Source: Pseudomonas sp. S09G 359
GTDB lineage: Bacteria; Pseudomonadota; Gammaproteobacteria; Pseudomonadales; Pseudomonadaceae
DNA length: 64,000 nt
Assembly (NCBI RefSeq): GCF_002843605.1
Contig: NZ_CP025263.1
Location: 4,679,501-4,743,500, forward strand
Direction of reading: 5' to 3'
Below the pieces are notes generated by a model, which worked only from the letters and a program-made list of their open reading frames with translations, did not search any database and had not been told where the DNA came from. The first letter of the stretch is position 1; each line of letters opens with the position of its first letter. The position numbers and the translations under genes are program-made. Below, piece by piece: positions 34,624-42,802 of the stretch.

Positions 34624-35874
34624 ATGTCAGTAGAAACCATCAACACCCTGGTCGTCGGCGCAGGCCAGGCCGGCGTCGCCATGAGCGAGCACCTGTCCCT
34701 GATGGGCGTGCCCCACATCGTGCTGGAACGCCACCGCATCGCCGAACGCTGGCGCTCCGAGCGCTGGGACTCCCTCGTCGCCAACGGCCCGGCCTGGCAC
34801 GACCGCTTCCCCGGCCTCACCTTCGAAGGCATCTCCCCGGAAGCCTTCCCGCCCAAAGAACGCATGGCCGACTACTTCGAAGCCTACGTGCAGCAGTTGC
34901 AGGCCCCCGTGCGCACCGGCGTCGAAGTACAACAAGTGGAACGCCATGTCGGCCGCCCCGGCTTCAAGGTCACCACCTCCGAAGGCGTGATTGAAGCCAC
35001 CAACGTCGTCGCCGCCACCGGGCCCTTTCAACGCCCGTCGATCCCCACCATCGTCCCGGCCACGGCGCCGATTCATCAACTGCACTCGTCTGCCTACAAA
35101 AATCCATCCCAGTTGCCCGAAGGCGCCGTACTGGTCGTAGGCGCGGGCGCGTCCGGCTCGCAAATCGCCGAAGAACTGCAAAAGGCCGGCAAAACCGTGT
35201 ACCTCTCCGTGGGCGAACACTACCGCCCGCCCCGCGCCTACCGCAGCCGCGATTACTGCTGGTGGCTGGGTGCGCTGGGCCTGTGGGACGAAGTCAAAAT
35301 CCAGCCGAAGAAAAAGCACGTAGCCTTTGCCGTCAGTGGTTATGAAGGCGGCAAGACCGTGGACTTCCGCCGCCTGGCGCACCAAGGCATCAACCTGGTA
35401 GGCGTCACCCAGGACTGGAACGAAGGCGTCATGACCTTCCAGCCCGGCCTGGCTGAAAACGTAGCCGAAGGCGACCGCGCATACTTCGACGTACTGCGCG
35501 ATGCAGACGCCTATATCGAGGCCAATGGCTTGCCGTTTCCGCTGGAGCCCGAAGCCTGGGAATTGCTGCCCGATCCTGAGTGCCTGGTTAACCCGATCCT
35601 CAGCCTGGACCTGGCCGAAGCCGGCGTGACCACCATCCTCTGGGCTACCGGTTTCAAGTTCGACTTCAGCTGGTTGAAAGTGGATGCGTTTGATGAGAAA
35701 GGCGAGCCGTTCCACAAACGTGGGATTTCGGCCGAAAGCGGGATCTACTTCCTCGGCCTGCCCAACCTGGTGAACCGCGCGTCGTCGTTTATCTACGGGG
35801 TGTGGCACGACGCAAAATATGTGGCGGACCATATCGTGTTGCAGAACGAGTACAAGGCTTACCAAAAGCCATGA
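34624..35874 (+). CDS. Flavin-containing monooxygenase-like (CzcO type) oxidoreductase
   Basis: A 416-aa flavoprotein with two dinucleotide-binding motifs: FAD at VVGAGQAGVAMSEHL (about 10-24) and NAD(P)H at VVGAGASGSQIAEEL (about 175-189). A third family mark is ILWATGFKFDFSWL. The N-terminal HRIAERWRSERWDSLVANGP matches TrkA/CzcO-type FMOs. Such enzymes oxygenate nitrogen, sulfur or carbonyl carbon. It is the last gene of the plus-strand side of the locus, separated from the AroQ-like gene by a REPIN. Confidence 0.88.
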   Translation: MSVETINTLVVGAGQAGVAMSEHLSLMGVPHIVLERHRIAERWRSERWDSLVANGPAWHDRFPGLTFEGISPEAFPPKERMADYFEAYVQQLQAPVRTGVEVQQVERHVGRPGFKVTTSEGVIEATNVVAATGPFQRPSIPTIVPATAPIHQLHSSAYKNPSQLPEGAVLVVGAGASGSQIAEELQKAGKTVYLSVGEHYRPPRAYRSRDYCWWLGALGLWDEVKIQPKKKHVAFAVSGYEGGKTVDFRRLAHQGINLVGVTQDWNEGVMTFQPGLAENVAEGDRAYFDVLRDADAYIEANGLPFPLEPEAWELLPDPECLVNPILSLDLAEAGVTTILWATGFKFDFSWLKVDAFDEKGEPFHKRGISAESGIYFLGLPNLVNRASSFIYGVWHDAKYVADHIVLQNEYKAYQKP

Positions 35875-35966
35875 CGGCGCAGCAATGTTGAAATCTGAAG
35901 GGCTGTAGAACAAGGCGGGTTGCCGTAGAATGCGCCCCCTTGAACAACCTCAAAGGACTGAAGCCC

Positions 35967-36278
35967 GTGTCAACGAACAGCACCATCACCTGCCCGCACT
36001 GCATGAACAACGTGCCATGGGGCGCCCGCGTATGCCGGGGCTGCCAGGCAGAAATCTCCTACGGCACCCCGCTGGCCAGCGTCATCTTTTTTATCGTGCT
36101 CTCTGTCGGCGCAGGTTGGTATGTGACCAAGCTGGCCCACGACTACCTGTTCACCAACTCCACCTTGTTGTGGTGCGTATTCGCCGCCGTGCTGATTCCC
36201 TGCGCCATTCTGTCGAGAAAAGCCTGCAAGCGTTTGTATGACGGCAAAACCGAGTTTCGCCGCCATTACCGCAAGTGA
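35967..36278 (+). CDS. Zinc-ribbon membrane protein
   Basis: I start at GTG 35967 (AAAGGA upstream), giving 103 aa; TTG 35940 is the alternative. Residues about 7-24 hold a C-P-H-C ... C-R-G-C zinc ribbon (TCPHCMNNVPWGARVCRGC). Two membrane helices follow (LASVIFFIVLSVGAGWYV and LLWCVFAAVLIPCAILS), then a basic tail. The architecture suggests a small sensor or adaptor at the inner membrane. Function unknown. Confidence 0.7.
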   Translation: MSTNSTITCPHCMNNVPWGARVCRGCQAEISYGTPLASVIFFIVLSVGAGWYVTKLAHDYLFTNSTLLWCVFAAVLIPCAILSRKACKRLYDGKTEFRRHYRK

Positions 36279-36318
36279 ACGGCCGAATCTACCCAGAACA
36301 CTGCTCAAGGACATAACG

Positions 36319-36834
36319 ATGCGAACTACCTTTTCCCTGCTTACGCTTGCTCTCGTCGGCGGCCTGCTCAATGGCTGCGCCTCGACCTCGAAACCCTCTG
36401 TCAGTTATCTGAGCACCGCGCAAAGTGTGGTGTCCGATCGGGCTGATATGGACTTCAAAGACGGCGCGGTCTATTTCAAAGTAGCGGACAACACGTCTTC
36501 CGCCGCTCAGTTCAGTGAAAGCTTGAATGCCTGCGTTCGATTTCAAGTCGCCGGTTACCAAAAGAATGGCCAAGGTGTGCAGGTTTTCCGCTCCCTGGGT
36601 TACACCGAAGCGCAGATCATCAATGAGGGCAGTCGCCTCTGTATGGAAAGCAAAGGCTGGGTGCTCTACACCGTGGTCAACAATCAAGTGCAACACGTTG
36701 ACCATGGCCTGAGGAGTTATGCCGCCATGTCCGAGCGAGAGCTTGAACTTGCACGTGAACTGCCTAAAGGCCAACGCGAGTGGTACCTGAAATATGCACC
36801 CGATGTGCTGGCGGTTGGTGATCTAGGGAAGTAA
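36319..36834 (+). CDS. Putative lipoprotein
   Basis: From ATG 36319 (AAGGA upstream) the product is 171 aa, with signal FSLLTLALVGGLLNGC and lipidation at Cys20. The mature part has cysteines in NACVRFQVAG and SRLCMESKGW and ends in a hydrophilic helix. No family recognised. It is followed at a short distance by the next small gene, so the two are probably co-transcribed. Confidence 0.72.
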   Translation: MRTTFSLLTLALVGGLLNGCASTSKPSVSYLSTAQSVVSDRADMDFKDGAVYFKVADNTSSAAQFSESLNACVRFQVAGYQKNGQGVQVFRSLGYTEAQIINEGSRLCMESKGWVLYTVVNNQVQHVDHGLRSYAAMSERELELARELPKGQREWYLKYAPDVLAVGDLGK

Positions 36835-36858
36835 GTGAAGGGTCGAGGGGGCAATAAC

Positions 36859-37305
36859 GTGGCAAAAGAACAACCGAAAAAATCGTTTATACCGTGGGCG
36901 TTGGGATTGGTTTTTTTGAGCCTGGTAGGGGTTCTGGTCATACAGGCCTTCCAGGAAACACCCGAGCCGAGCAAAACCAGTTTCCTCAGCGACCTGATCA
37001 TCGTGACTGCGCGGACCACACCCGGGAATCGAAAAATCGACGACGATGTAACCTTCGTGCGGGCGGAAGCGGCTAACAGTCACGAACTCAAGTTCATTTA
37101 CACCTTGGCCAATTACGATACCCACCCCGAAGACTTTGACTTCGCCGAGATGAAATCAAGCACCACCCAGTCTGTTTGTGCCAAACAAATGCCAAGGGAG
37201 CAGTCAATCATTTCGCTGGGCGGCACGATCATTTTCATTTATGGCAGTAAAACCGTAAAAGAGGTCGCAAGGATCGAAGTCAACAAGCAGAGCTGTGCGG
37301 GCTGA
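36859..37305 (+). CDS. Membrane-anchored hypothetical protein
   Basis: GTG 36859, preceded by GAGGGG, gives 148 aa; GTG 36835 is the longer alternative. One N-terminal membrane anchor (FIPWALGLVFLSLVGVLVIQAF) is followed by a periplasmic domain with two cysteines (TQSVCAKQ and KQSCAG). I do not recognise the fold. It lies directly after the lipoprotein gene and may work with it. Confidence 0.68.
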   Translation: MAKEQPKKSFIPWALGLVFLSLVGVLVIQAFQETPEPSKTSFLSDLIIVTARTTPGNRKIDDDVTFVRAEAANSHELKFIYTLANYDTHPEDFDFAEMKSSTTQSVCAKQMPREQSIISLGGTIIFIYGSKTVKEVARIEVNKQSCAG

Positions 37306-37308
37306 TAT

Positions 37309-37551
37309 TCAGCCCACCGGCTCGAACCGCCGCCGCTTCAGGAACAACCCCACCCCCAGCGCAACCGCGAAGATCGACAGCAACCCCAGGTCGAACCCCA
37401 CTAGTTGGACCTGGCTTGCAGCCACGCAGCCCACCGCACCCGCCGCCACCAGCAACACCCCTACCCACTTGCGCAGCCGGAAGGGTTTGAGAAATCGGTC
37501 GAGCAGAAAAAACAGCACCAGGGCAATGACCAGCTGGGTAATCTCGGACAT
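37309..37551 (-). CDS. Small inner-membrane protein, 80 aa
   Basis: An 80-residue protein with three hydrophobic stretches (ITQLVIALVLFFLLDRF, VGVLLVAAGAVGCVAAS, LGLLSIFAVALGVGLFL) and basic ends (KPFRLRKW, KRRRFEPVG). No known family is evident. It converges with the membrane-anchored protein gene, ending three bases after it. Confidence 0.6.
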   Translation of the reverse strand: MSEITQLVIALVLFFLLDRFLKPFRLRKWVGVLLVAAGAVGCVAASQVQLVGFDLGLLSIFAVALGVGLFLKRRRFEPVG

Positions 37552-37564
37552 GGGCCTCTCCCGT

Positions 37565-37834
37565 CAGGTCTTGATGATCAGTGTCGTAGCTGTGCGCTGC
37601 GGGCCAATACCGCCGCTGACCTGGGCCTCGATGCTGACCAGCACGTCGCCTGCATGATAGGTGGGTAGCACGTCATTGGCATACATGCGCACACCCGCGC
37701 CTACCGGCATACCTACATAAGGGGTGGCGACATACGAGGCGGCGCCCGCGCTAGTTGTCGGTGAGGGTGATCTGCGAGACGTTGAACACGATCCCGTGAT
37801 TGCCCATGTATTGGAAAGTCCCTTCGAACTTCAT
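37565..37834 (-). pseudogene. Frameshifted small gene
   Basis: On the minus strand ATG 37834 opens a 27-residue frame (MKFEGTFQYMGNHGIVF...) that ends at TAG 37753-37751. A second frame, shifted by one base, continues without interruption to TGA 37567-37565 with coding-like sequence (YVATPYVGMPVGAGVRMYAN, then GDVLVSIEAQVSGG). The simplest reading is one gene of about 90 codons broken by a single-base frameshift near 37751. The family is unknown. The region up to 38048 otherwise holds no supported gene. Confidence 0.45.
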
Positions 37835-38048
37835 CGCACGCATCCTTTCGAGCCAAAGGCGGGGATTCTCTACAAGGCGGGCGGTGGGTTCAAATCATTT
37901 CAGCCTGGAAGTGAGCAGCACATCGTGGCCCAGGCCTATGCGCTGAACACTGGTTGATACATCACCGAATACATTATCATCGGCCCGCTATTCGGCCGTC
38001 CCAAGCCCCGGGATGGTCAGGGTACCCAATGGAATCAGGGAGAGATGG

Positions 38049-38567
38049 ATGTATCTCAATCAAACGTTCAGCCGCTGTATCCTGCTGGCCGGCGCGTTGG
38101 CAATCAGCGGCTGCACTTCGCTGTTGCAGGGCAAGCAGTATGCCGTGCCCGGCGCTGATGAACCCGCCGCCACGGTTCGCATCAAGGCTGGAAATGGCGC
38201 GAGACTGGATGCCATGACGTTCAGCGACAATGGCTGCTATGCGGGTTACACCGTGCTGCCCTCTAACGGCGACTACATCGAGTCTCGGGTCGGCGTGAAT
38301 AAAGAGCTGATCCTCACCTATTGGCAATTTGCAGGAAGCAACGTTTGTAAGATCCCGTTCTCCTTCACGCCACAGAGCGGCGCCACCTATACGTTGATCC
38401 AAGGCTCCTGGAGCAAACCCAAGGCCGGGATTATTCCGCTCTTCAACCGCGACGAACAGTTTTGCGGCGTAGGCGTGATCAAGAAAGTCGGCGACCAGGA
38501 GAGCATCGAACCCATTCAACAGTTGCAGATTAAAACTGGGTTCGCATGCTTGAAGTTCGTTAAATAG
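38049..38567 (+). CDS. Putative lipoprotein
   Basis: ATG 38049, following CAGGGAGAG, gives 172 aa with lipoprotein signal FSRCILLAGALAISGC. The mature domain contains cysteines in DNGCYAGY, SNVCKIPF, EQFCGVG and GFACLKF, likely disulfide-bonded, and a beta-rich pattern. It is one of several small envelope proteins clustered between 35.9 and 38.6 kb. No function assigned. Confidence 0.75.
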   Translation: MYLNQTFSRCILLAGALAISGCTSLLQGKQYAVPGADEPAATVRIKAGNGARLDAMTFSDNGCYAGYTVLPSNGDYIESRVGVNKELILTYWQFAGSNVCKIPFSFTPQSGATYTLIQGSWSKPKAGIIPLFNRDEQFCGVGVIKKVGDQESIEPIQQLQIKTGFACLKFVK

Positions 38568-38708
38568 GGATTTCGCAGGGCATTGGCTACGAGTGAGTGG
38601 AGCCATTTAATGCGGTCTTTCAGCATTCGTTAAGGCTCTCATGGCCGATGGAATTGAAAAACTCGATATTGATACCCTCACGCTATCTCGTGGACGGGTT
38701 CTGGATAA

Positions 38709-39125
38709 ATGCGCATGTTGACTGGCTTGAATCATTTGACGCTGGCGGTGGCAAACCTCTCTCGCAGTCTCGAGTTTTATATGGCCCTGCCCGGCTTCAA
38801 ATTGGCTGCCCGCTGGGACACGGGGGCCTATCTTTGCCTCGGCGATCTTTGGCTGTGTGTGTCTCTGGACGAGAGCCGCCTGGCGCAAAAGCAGCCTGAT
38901 TACACCCACTATGCGTTTTCGGTGAGCCAGGACGATTTTGGAGAAGTGACTGCCTATTTACGGCGCCGTAACGTGATGGAGTGGAAAACCAACTCGAGCG
39001 AAGGCGACTCGTTTTATTTTTCCGACCCGGATGGGCACCGCCTGGAACTGCACGTAGGCAGCCTGGCTTCACGGCTTGAACAATGCCGACGCCATCCCTA
39101 TGCAGGCATGGAGTTCTTTGACTAA
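38709..39125 (+). CDS. fosA: FosA-type fosfomycin glutathione transferase
   Basis: A 138-aa vicinal-oxygen-chelate enzyme matching FosA over its whole length. Mn ligands are visible as His in GLNHLTLAV, His in YTHYAFSV and Glu in GHRLELHVG. The [15 protein letters not shown] stretch and the end MEFFD are also typical. FosA adds glutathione to fosfomycin, opening the epoxide. ATG 38715 (MLTGLNH) is an equally good start. Intrinsic chromosomal fosA is common in Pseudomonas. Confidence 0.9.
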   Translation: MRMLTGLNHLTLAVANLSRSLEFYMALPGFKLAARWDTGAYLCLGDLWLCVSLDESRLAQKQPDYTHYAFSVSQDDFGEVTAYLRRRNVMEWKTNSSEGDSFYFSDPDGHRLELHVGSLASRLEQCRRHPYAGMEFFD

Positions 39126-39202
39126 GCGTTTGCGTCTGGATCAACGCCGCCGCGACCCGGGCCGGGGCTCTGCGGCAGCGGATGAGGTGTGGAAACGGGC
39201 AC

Positions 39203-39709
39203 TCAACCCCGCTTCGGCAACTTCCAGTTCGGACGAATGAAGTGGCAGGTATACCCATTCGGAATCCGCTCCAGATAATCCTGATGCTCCGGCTCCGCCT
39301 CCCAAAACTCTCTGGCCGGCTCAATTTCCGTGACCACCCTGCCCGGCCACAACTTCGAAGCATCCACATCCGCCGCCGTGTCTTCGGCAACGTCACGCTG
39401 CTGCTCGCTCAAATAGTAAATCGCCGAACGATAGCTAGGCCCCAGGTCATTACCCTGCCGATTCGGCGTACTCGGGTCATGTATCTGGAAAAAGAATTCA
39501 AGAATCTGCCGGTAGGAAATCACCGCAGGGTCAAACACGATCTCGATCGCTTCGGCATGGTTGCCATGGTTGCGATAGGTGGCATTCGGCACATCGCCGC
39601 CGGTGTAGCCGACACGCGTGCTCAGCACGCCGGGGTAGCGTCGCAACAGGTCCTGCATGCCCCAGAAGCAGCCGCCGGCGAGGATCGCGGTTTCGGTTTG
39701 GTTGGTCAT
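39203..39709 (-). CDS. msrA: Peptide methionine-S-sulfoxide reductase MsrA
   Basis: From ATG 39709 the product is 168 aa. The active site [16 protein letters not shown] is near the N-terminus, followed by [28 protein letters not shown] split over about residues 27-55 and [24 protein letters not shown] in the middle, all hallmarks of MsrA. It reduces methionine-S-sulfoxide, repairing oxidised proteins. One more cysteine (YTCHF) lies near the C-terminus and could be the resolving residue. Confidence 0.95.
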   Translation of the reverse strand: MTNQTETAILAGGCFWGMQDLLRRYPGVLSTRVGYTGGDVPNATYRNHGNHAEAIEIVFDPAVISYRQILEFFFQIHDPSTPNRQGNDLGPSYRSAIYYLSEQQRDVAEDTAADVDASKLWPGRVVTEIEPAREFWEAEPEHQDYLERIPNGYTCHFIRPNWKLPKRG

Positions 39710-39864
39710 GGTGTGTATTTCCACGCAATGGGTACAGGGTAGTTATGGGGCACTGTTGGCCAATACCAAGTTGCAGCGCGGAAAAAACCGGGCGTGGCCA
39801 TCACCCCGCGAGTAAAATGCCACCCTCGCTCGATCAGGACACCACCACCCAGGAGGGGTAACGC

Positions 39865-40362
39865 TTGAACCCGCTTAACACCCACGCTGATATCACCCGA
39901 CTCACGCTCAAGCAGCAACTTGCCGTTGACCCTTACAAGGCATTGGGCCTGCTGGAAACCCTGCTCACCTTCATTGTGATGATGAGCGTCGTGCTGTTTG
40001 TTGGTTACGCCCTTGGCATCACCGACACGTTCAAAAGCAACCTGCTGTGCAGCGGCACCCTGGGTGCGTCCATTGGCATGGCCTACAGTATGTACCGCGA
40101 AGCGGCCCTGGCCGAGTGGCACGTGGCCGGTCATGTCAGCCCTGAGGTACTGCGCAGCGCCATGGCTGCCGTGAAGTACTCCGAAACACAGCCAGGCGAG
40201 TACTACCCGAAAAAACGTATGTTCACGCCGTTTCATCGGTGTGACTCAGAGCGGATCACGCTTACGGCAGTGGATGACGGTGTGCTGTTTAAAGGGCCGC
40301 ATAACAAGCTGAAAGCGCTGGCGGCGTTGCAGCTTACCGAGGCTGTGCACACGCCAGGCTGA
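39865..40362 (+). CDS. Hypothetical membrane protein
   Basis: TTG 39865 is chosen because AGGAGG (39851-39856) precedes it at ideal spacing; the product is 165 aa. Two hydrophobic segments lie at about residues 30-50 (ETLLTFIVMMSVVLFVGYALG) and 60-75. The C-terminal half is soluble and basic. No family recognised. The following 40363-40417 contains nothing recognisable before the second DUF6124 leader. Confidence 0.65.
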   Translation: MNPLNTHADITRLTLKQQLAVDPYKALGLLETLLTFIVMMSVVLFVGYALGITDTFKSNLLCSGTLGASIGMAYSMYREAALAEWHVAGHVSPEVLRSAMAAVKYSETQPGEYYPKKRMFTPFHRCDSERITLTAVDDGVLFKGPHNKLKALAALQLTEAVHTPG

Positions 40363-40417
40363 TCGACTTACGAGGCCGGAGGACATGTCCTACATCAGGC
40401 TTCAGCGCCTTGCCCGA

Positions 40418-40705
40418 TTGCCTACAGTTGCGTCAGAATCCGCCGGCTTGTGCGCTTGGGTGGGGGTCTCTAAGGTTGCTCGGTCGCTGACAATTTAGTG
40501 ATCGGGTTTAGTAGCCCGAGGGTCAATTACACTTAGTGCATGAGCTTCATCTATCAGACGCCTGTCTGTGCCTGATGGTGGCTGTGCGTAGGGCGCCTTC
40601 GGGTGCGCCGGCTTTGTGTAATTCCCCGGTCTACTAACCTGCGTACAGCTGCCACCCATTTTGTGTAGTAGCGAAAAGGTGTCGGCCCTATTCAGGAATT
40701 ACATC
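40418..40705 (+). ncRNA. Candidate structured leader RNA, copy B
   Basis: Second copy of the leader at 4094-4376. Helices: P0 40482-40490/40495-40503 (one G-C in copy A is G-U here); P1 40505-40516 with 40628-40639, sequence-identical to copy A; P2 AATTACAC 40525-40532 with GTGTAATT 40616-40623, fully covarying with TGGGTAT/ATATCCA of copy A; P3 CATC 40548-40551/GATG 40574-40577 with inner CAGAC/GTCTG; P4 40593-40597/40602-40606 closed by UUCG; P5 CACC 40653-40656 with GGTG 40678-40681, whose loop has GTAGTAGC 40665-40672. It ends at the ribosome site (CAGGAA) of the DUF6124 gene. Confidence 0.7.
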
Positions 40706-41038
40706 ATGTTCAAAGTCACGCCTAACCCTCCAAACGAACCAGACCTGAAACTCAACCAGGCTGCGCACCGTGCAATCGATCACTACCTCAATCCAGAAAC
40801 CGCCCCACCACTGCCACCACCGGCCCTGTTCAGCGTTGCCACTGATGCCAGTAACGAAACCTTGATCACCAACAGCTATGAAACCTTTTCCTCGGTAACC
40901 GCATTGCTACTTGACCTGTCGGAAGACTTGACGGGGAAACAGCGTGATGTGGTGCTGGCGATTCACCAGCTGAGTGAGTTGGGGGTTTTGTTGATGGATA
41001 GGTTGATGGAGCGGGAGGGGGCTTTAGCTGGCGGTTGA
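40706..41038 (+). CDS. DUF6124 family protein
   Basis: A 110-aa DUF6124 protein. It has the standard start MFKVTPNPPNEPD, a proline-rich linker (ETAPPLPPPALFSV), and the conserved helical half SYETFSSVTALLLDLSEDL plus AIHQLSELGVLL. The last part is closely similar to the 79-aa paralogue at 4377-4616, which lacks the first 40 or so residues. No catalytic residues or membrane segments are seen. Expression is probably governed by the structured leader immediately upstream. Confidence 0.85.
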   Translation: MFKVTPNPPNEPDLKLNQAAHRAIDHYLNPETAPPLPPPALFSVATDASNETLITNSYETFSSVTALLLDLSEDLTGKQRDVVLAIHQLSELGVLLMDRLMEREGALAGG

Positions 41039-41057
41039 GCTACGTTGCTTTCGACCG

Positions 41058-41106
41058 GAAGATCGCCGATTTGCCAATATAACTTTACGGCGAATCGGTG
41101 ATTTTC
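41058..41106 (+). terminator. Imperfect 18-bp inverted repeat after the DUF6124 gene
   Basis: GAAGATCGCCGATTTGCC (41058-41075) and GGCGAATCGGTGATTTTC (41089-41106) pair over 18 positions with three mismatches, around a 13-base AT-rich loop. It lies 20 bp after the DUF6124 stop and could act as terminator or mRNA-stabilising hairpin. No second feature is seen between 41107 and 41313. Confidence 0.5.
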
Positions 41107-41313
41107 TGTTCCGTTGTTGTCATCCGGTCTGGGGGCTTAAAACCCCACACTTTGCGGTTGCCAGCTACATGCTCTGAGCCAACGGCAATGGATAGACACT
41201 ACTCATCAGAAACAGCCGACGGTGAATGGCTTCTTTCGGCCAAAAGCAGACCTTCCTTAAATCTTCAAATAGCTTTACAAACCACATACCTGCACAAGTT
41301 AAGGCGAGACGGC

Positions 41314-41574
41314 ATGGCACTTTCCAAAGGCAGTATCATAAAGCTGATCACTATTGACCGAGCAGCGGTGGTACTCACGGACTGGTTGAACTCTCGGGAG
41401 GCGGCTCCTGGAGATATCGTCGTGGTGGAAAGGATTTCAATGGGGGAGGCTGGATGCACTGTTCTCTTGTTGTGCGAGCCAGAAGTAGGGTTTCTTGAGT
41501 GGAGAGCGTCATATTTTGAGGCTGGGTTGACCTATGAGGTGCTGAGTAGCTTTCCCCTTGACGTCAGCTCTTGA
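41314..41574 (+). CDS. Small hypothetical protein
   Basis: I prefer ATG 41314 (AAGGCGAG upstream), giving 86 aa starting MALSKGSIIKLITIDRAAVV; ATG 41188 would give 128 aa. The product is soluble with mixed beta character (APGDIVVVERISM, GCTVLLLCEPEVGF). No family recognised. GC content here is visibly lower than in the flanking core genes, and the neighbours look like toxin/immunity debris, so an immunity or accessory role is possible but unproven. Confidence 0.55.
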   Translation: MALSKGSIIKLITIDRAAVVLTDWLNSREAAPGDIVVVERISMGEAGCTVLLLCEPEVGFLEWRASYFEAGLTYEVLSSFPLDVSS

Positions 41575-41635
41575 ATGTCTGCTCAGGGTCGAAAGCGGCC
41601 TCTCGCAGCTGCTAGCCTTCTCCCACATCTGTCAT

Positions 41636-42133
41636 TTAGGCGCTAAAAAGCTCAGCGCAATTCTGGAATCGAGAGGTGAACTCAAGTAGCTCGCGCGTTA
41701 TCTGATCGGTCGTCCCATATACCCCGTTCTCAGCCAATGAATAGGCATCGTCGAAGTAACCGCATGGACTCAAGATTTCTGGGAAGTCGTAGATTGAGGC
41801 TGACCAAGATCGGTACAGCCCCTCCGCTAAAATCCGTCCAAAATCTGGTTCATTGAGGAGCCTCTTATGTGCCTTGGCGAGCAGACACGGCAAGACCTCA
41901 GCGGGGTTTAACGAGGGCGCCCCAATTCGAACCAACTGATCTGCAATCTCGTACCGGTTCGAGTCACTCATGAGTGAAAGCTCTATCAGCTCGTAGGCAG
42001 GGTCTTCTTGTGTAGCGATTTGATCATCTGCCCATTGGGCAGCGTCCGATACGCTAAAAATACCTAGCTCTATACCTACCTTCAGGTAAGAGATCTGTTC
42101 ATTAATGTTCAAGCGCTGAGTCATTTTTGACAT
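41636..42133 (-). CDS. Hypothetical immunity-like protein
   Basis: From ATG 42133 (AGGG upstream) the product is 165 aa; other starts are GTG 42157, ATG 42139 and ATG 42124. It is an acidic helical protein (ISYLKVGIELGIFSVSDAAQ, then DPAYELIELSLMSDSNRYEI) with no membrane segment. Acidic, orphan proteins of this size in low-GC stretches are often immunity proteins of polymorphic toxins, and a SUKH-type fragment lies next to it. No named family is recognised. Confidence 0.55.
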   Translation of the reverse strand: MSKMTQRLNINEQISYLKVGIELGIFSVSDAAQWADDQIATQEDPAYELIELSLMSDSNRYEIADQLVRIGAPSLNPAEVLPCLLAKAHKRLLNEPDFGRILAEGLYRSWSASIYDFPEILSPCGYFDDAYSLAENGVYGTTDQITRELLEFTSRFQNCAELFSA

Positions 42134-42146
42134 GTGCATGCCCTGA

Positions 42147-42742
42147 TCATTTGACACGCCACTTTATCCTGAGACAGATCAATCCGTTAGATATCTATCA
42201 GGAGATACGCAGAAGCGCGACACCGGCATCTATCGGCCAGAAGCGAACGCTCATGATCCAGAGTCCCTTCCCGACCGACTTGCAAGAGAAGATTCAAGCC
42301 TTCTGGCGGCACAGGGGCTGCCGCGTGATGCCGCGCCGTTTCTTTCGTTCTATGCCTACTCACAGACCGAAATTGAGTCACGAGTACAAAATGTCGGCTT
42401 ACCCGAATCTTATTTTCCTCTAGGTCACAATGGATCTGGCGACGTTGTTGCCATTGATATGGACAGCCGACACGTCATCTACTTCAACCACGACCGTTAC
42501 AACGGGAGAGTTTTCATAAATTCTTCTCTTCCGCAATTTGCTGAGACTCTTTGTATCTACCAAGAGCACCTCACCAAGGAGGCCATGGCTGATTGTCTCG
42601 ACGCAATTGCAACCATCGACTCACGAGCGGTCGATCTTGGGTCTATGTGGCCAAGCAGAGTAGCAACCAGCAGGGCTCGGATCATCGCGGCGTCTCCAGA
42701 GGGTATCGGTGCGAGGAGCGTAGCCGGGTTTTCGGCAGGCTG
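42147..42742 (+). pseudogene. SMI1/KNR4 (SUKH) immunity-like gene, 5' truncated
   Basis: An open frame of 197 sense codons from TCA 42147 (just after an in-frame TGA 42144) to TGA 42740-42742 encodes SUKH-like sequence: SSLLAAQGLPRDAAPFLSF, then ESYFPLGHNGSGDVVAIDM and FNHDRYNGRVFINSSLPQF. There is no ATG, GTG or TTG in frame before the domain is well under way, so the gene appears to have lost its 5' end. SUKH proteins are immunity proteins of contact-dependent and type VI polymorphic toxins. No matching toxin is present. Confidence 0.6.
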
Positions 42743-42802
42743 ATGGCGGCCAGGCCAGGAATTTCTGCCTGCCGCTGGCACGCAAAAGCCGCGATCAAAT
42801 TA

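Noticed and set aside
37724..37957. 77-codon plus-strand open frame
   Set aside because: It overlaps the broken minus-strand gene in antisense, and its translation does not resemble a structured protein.
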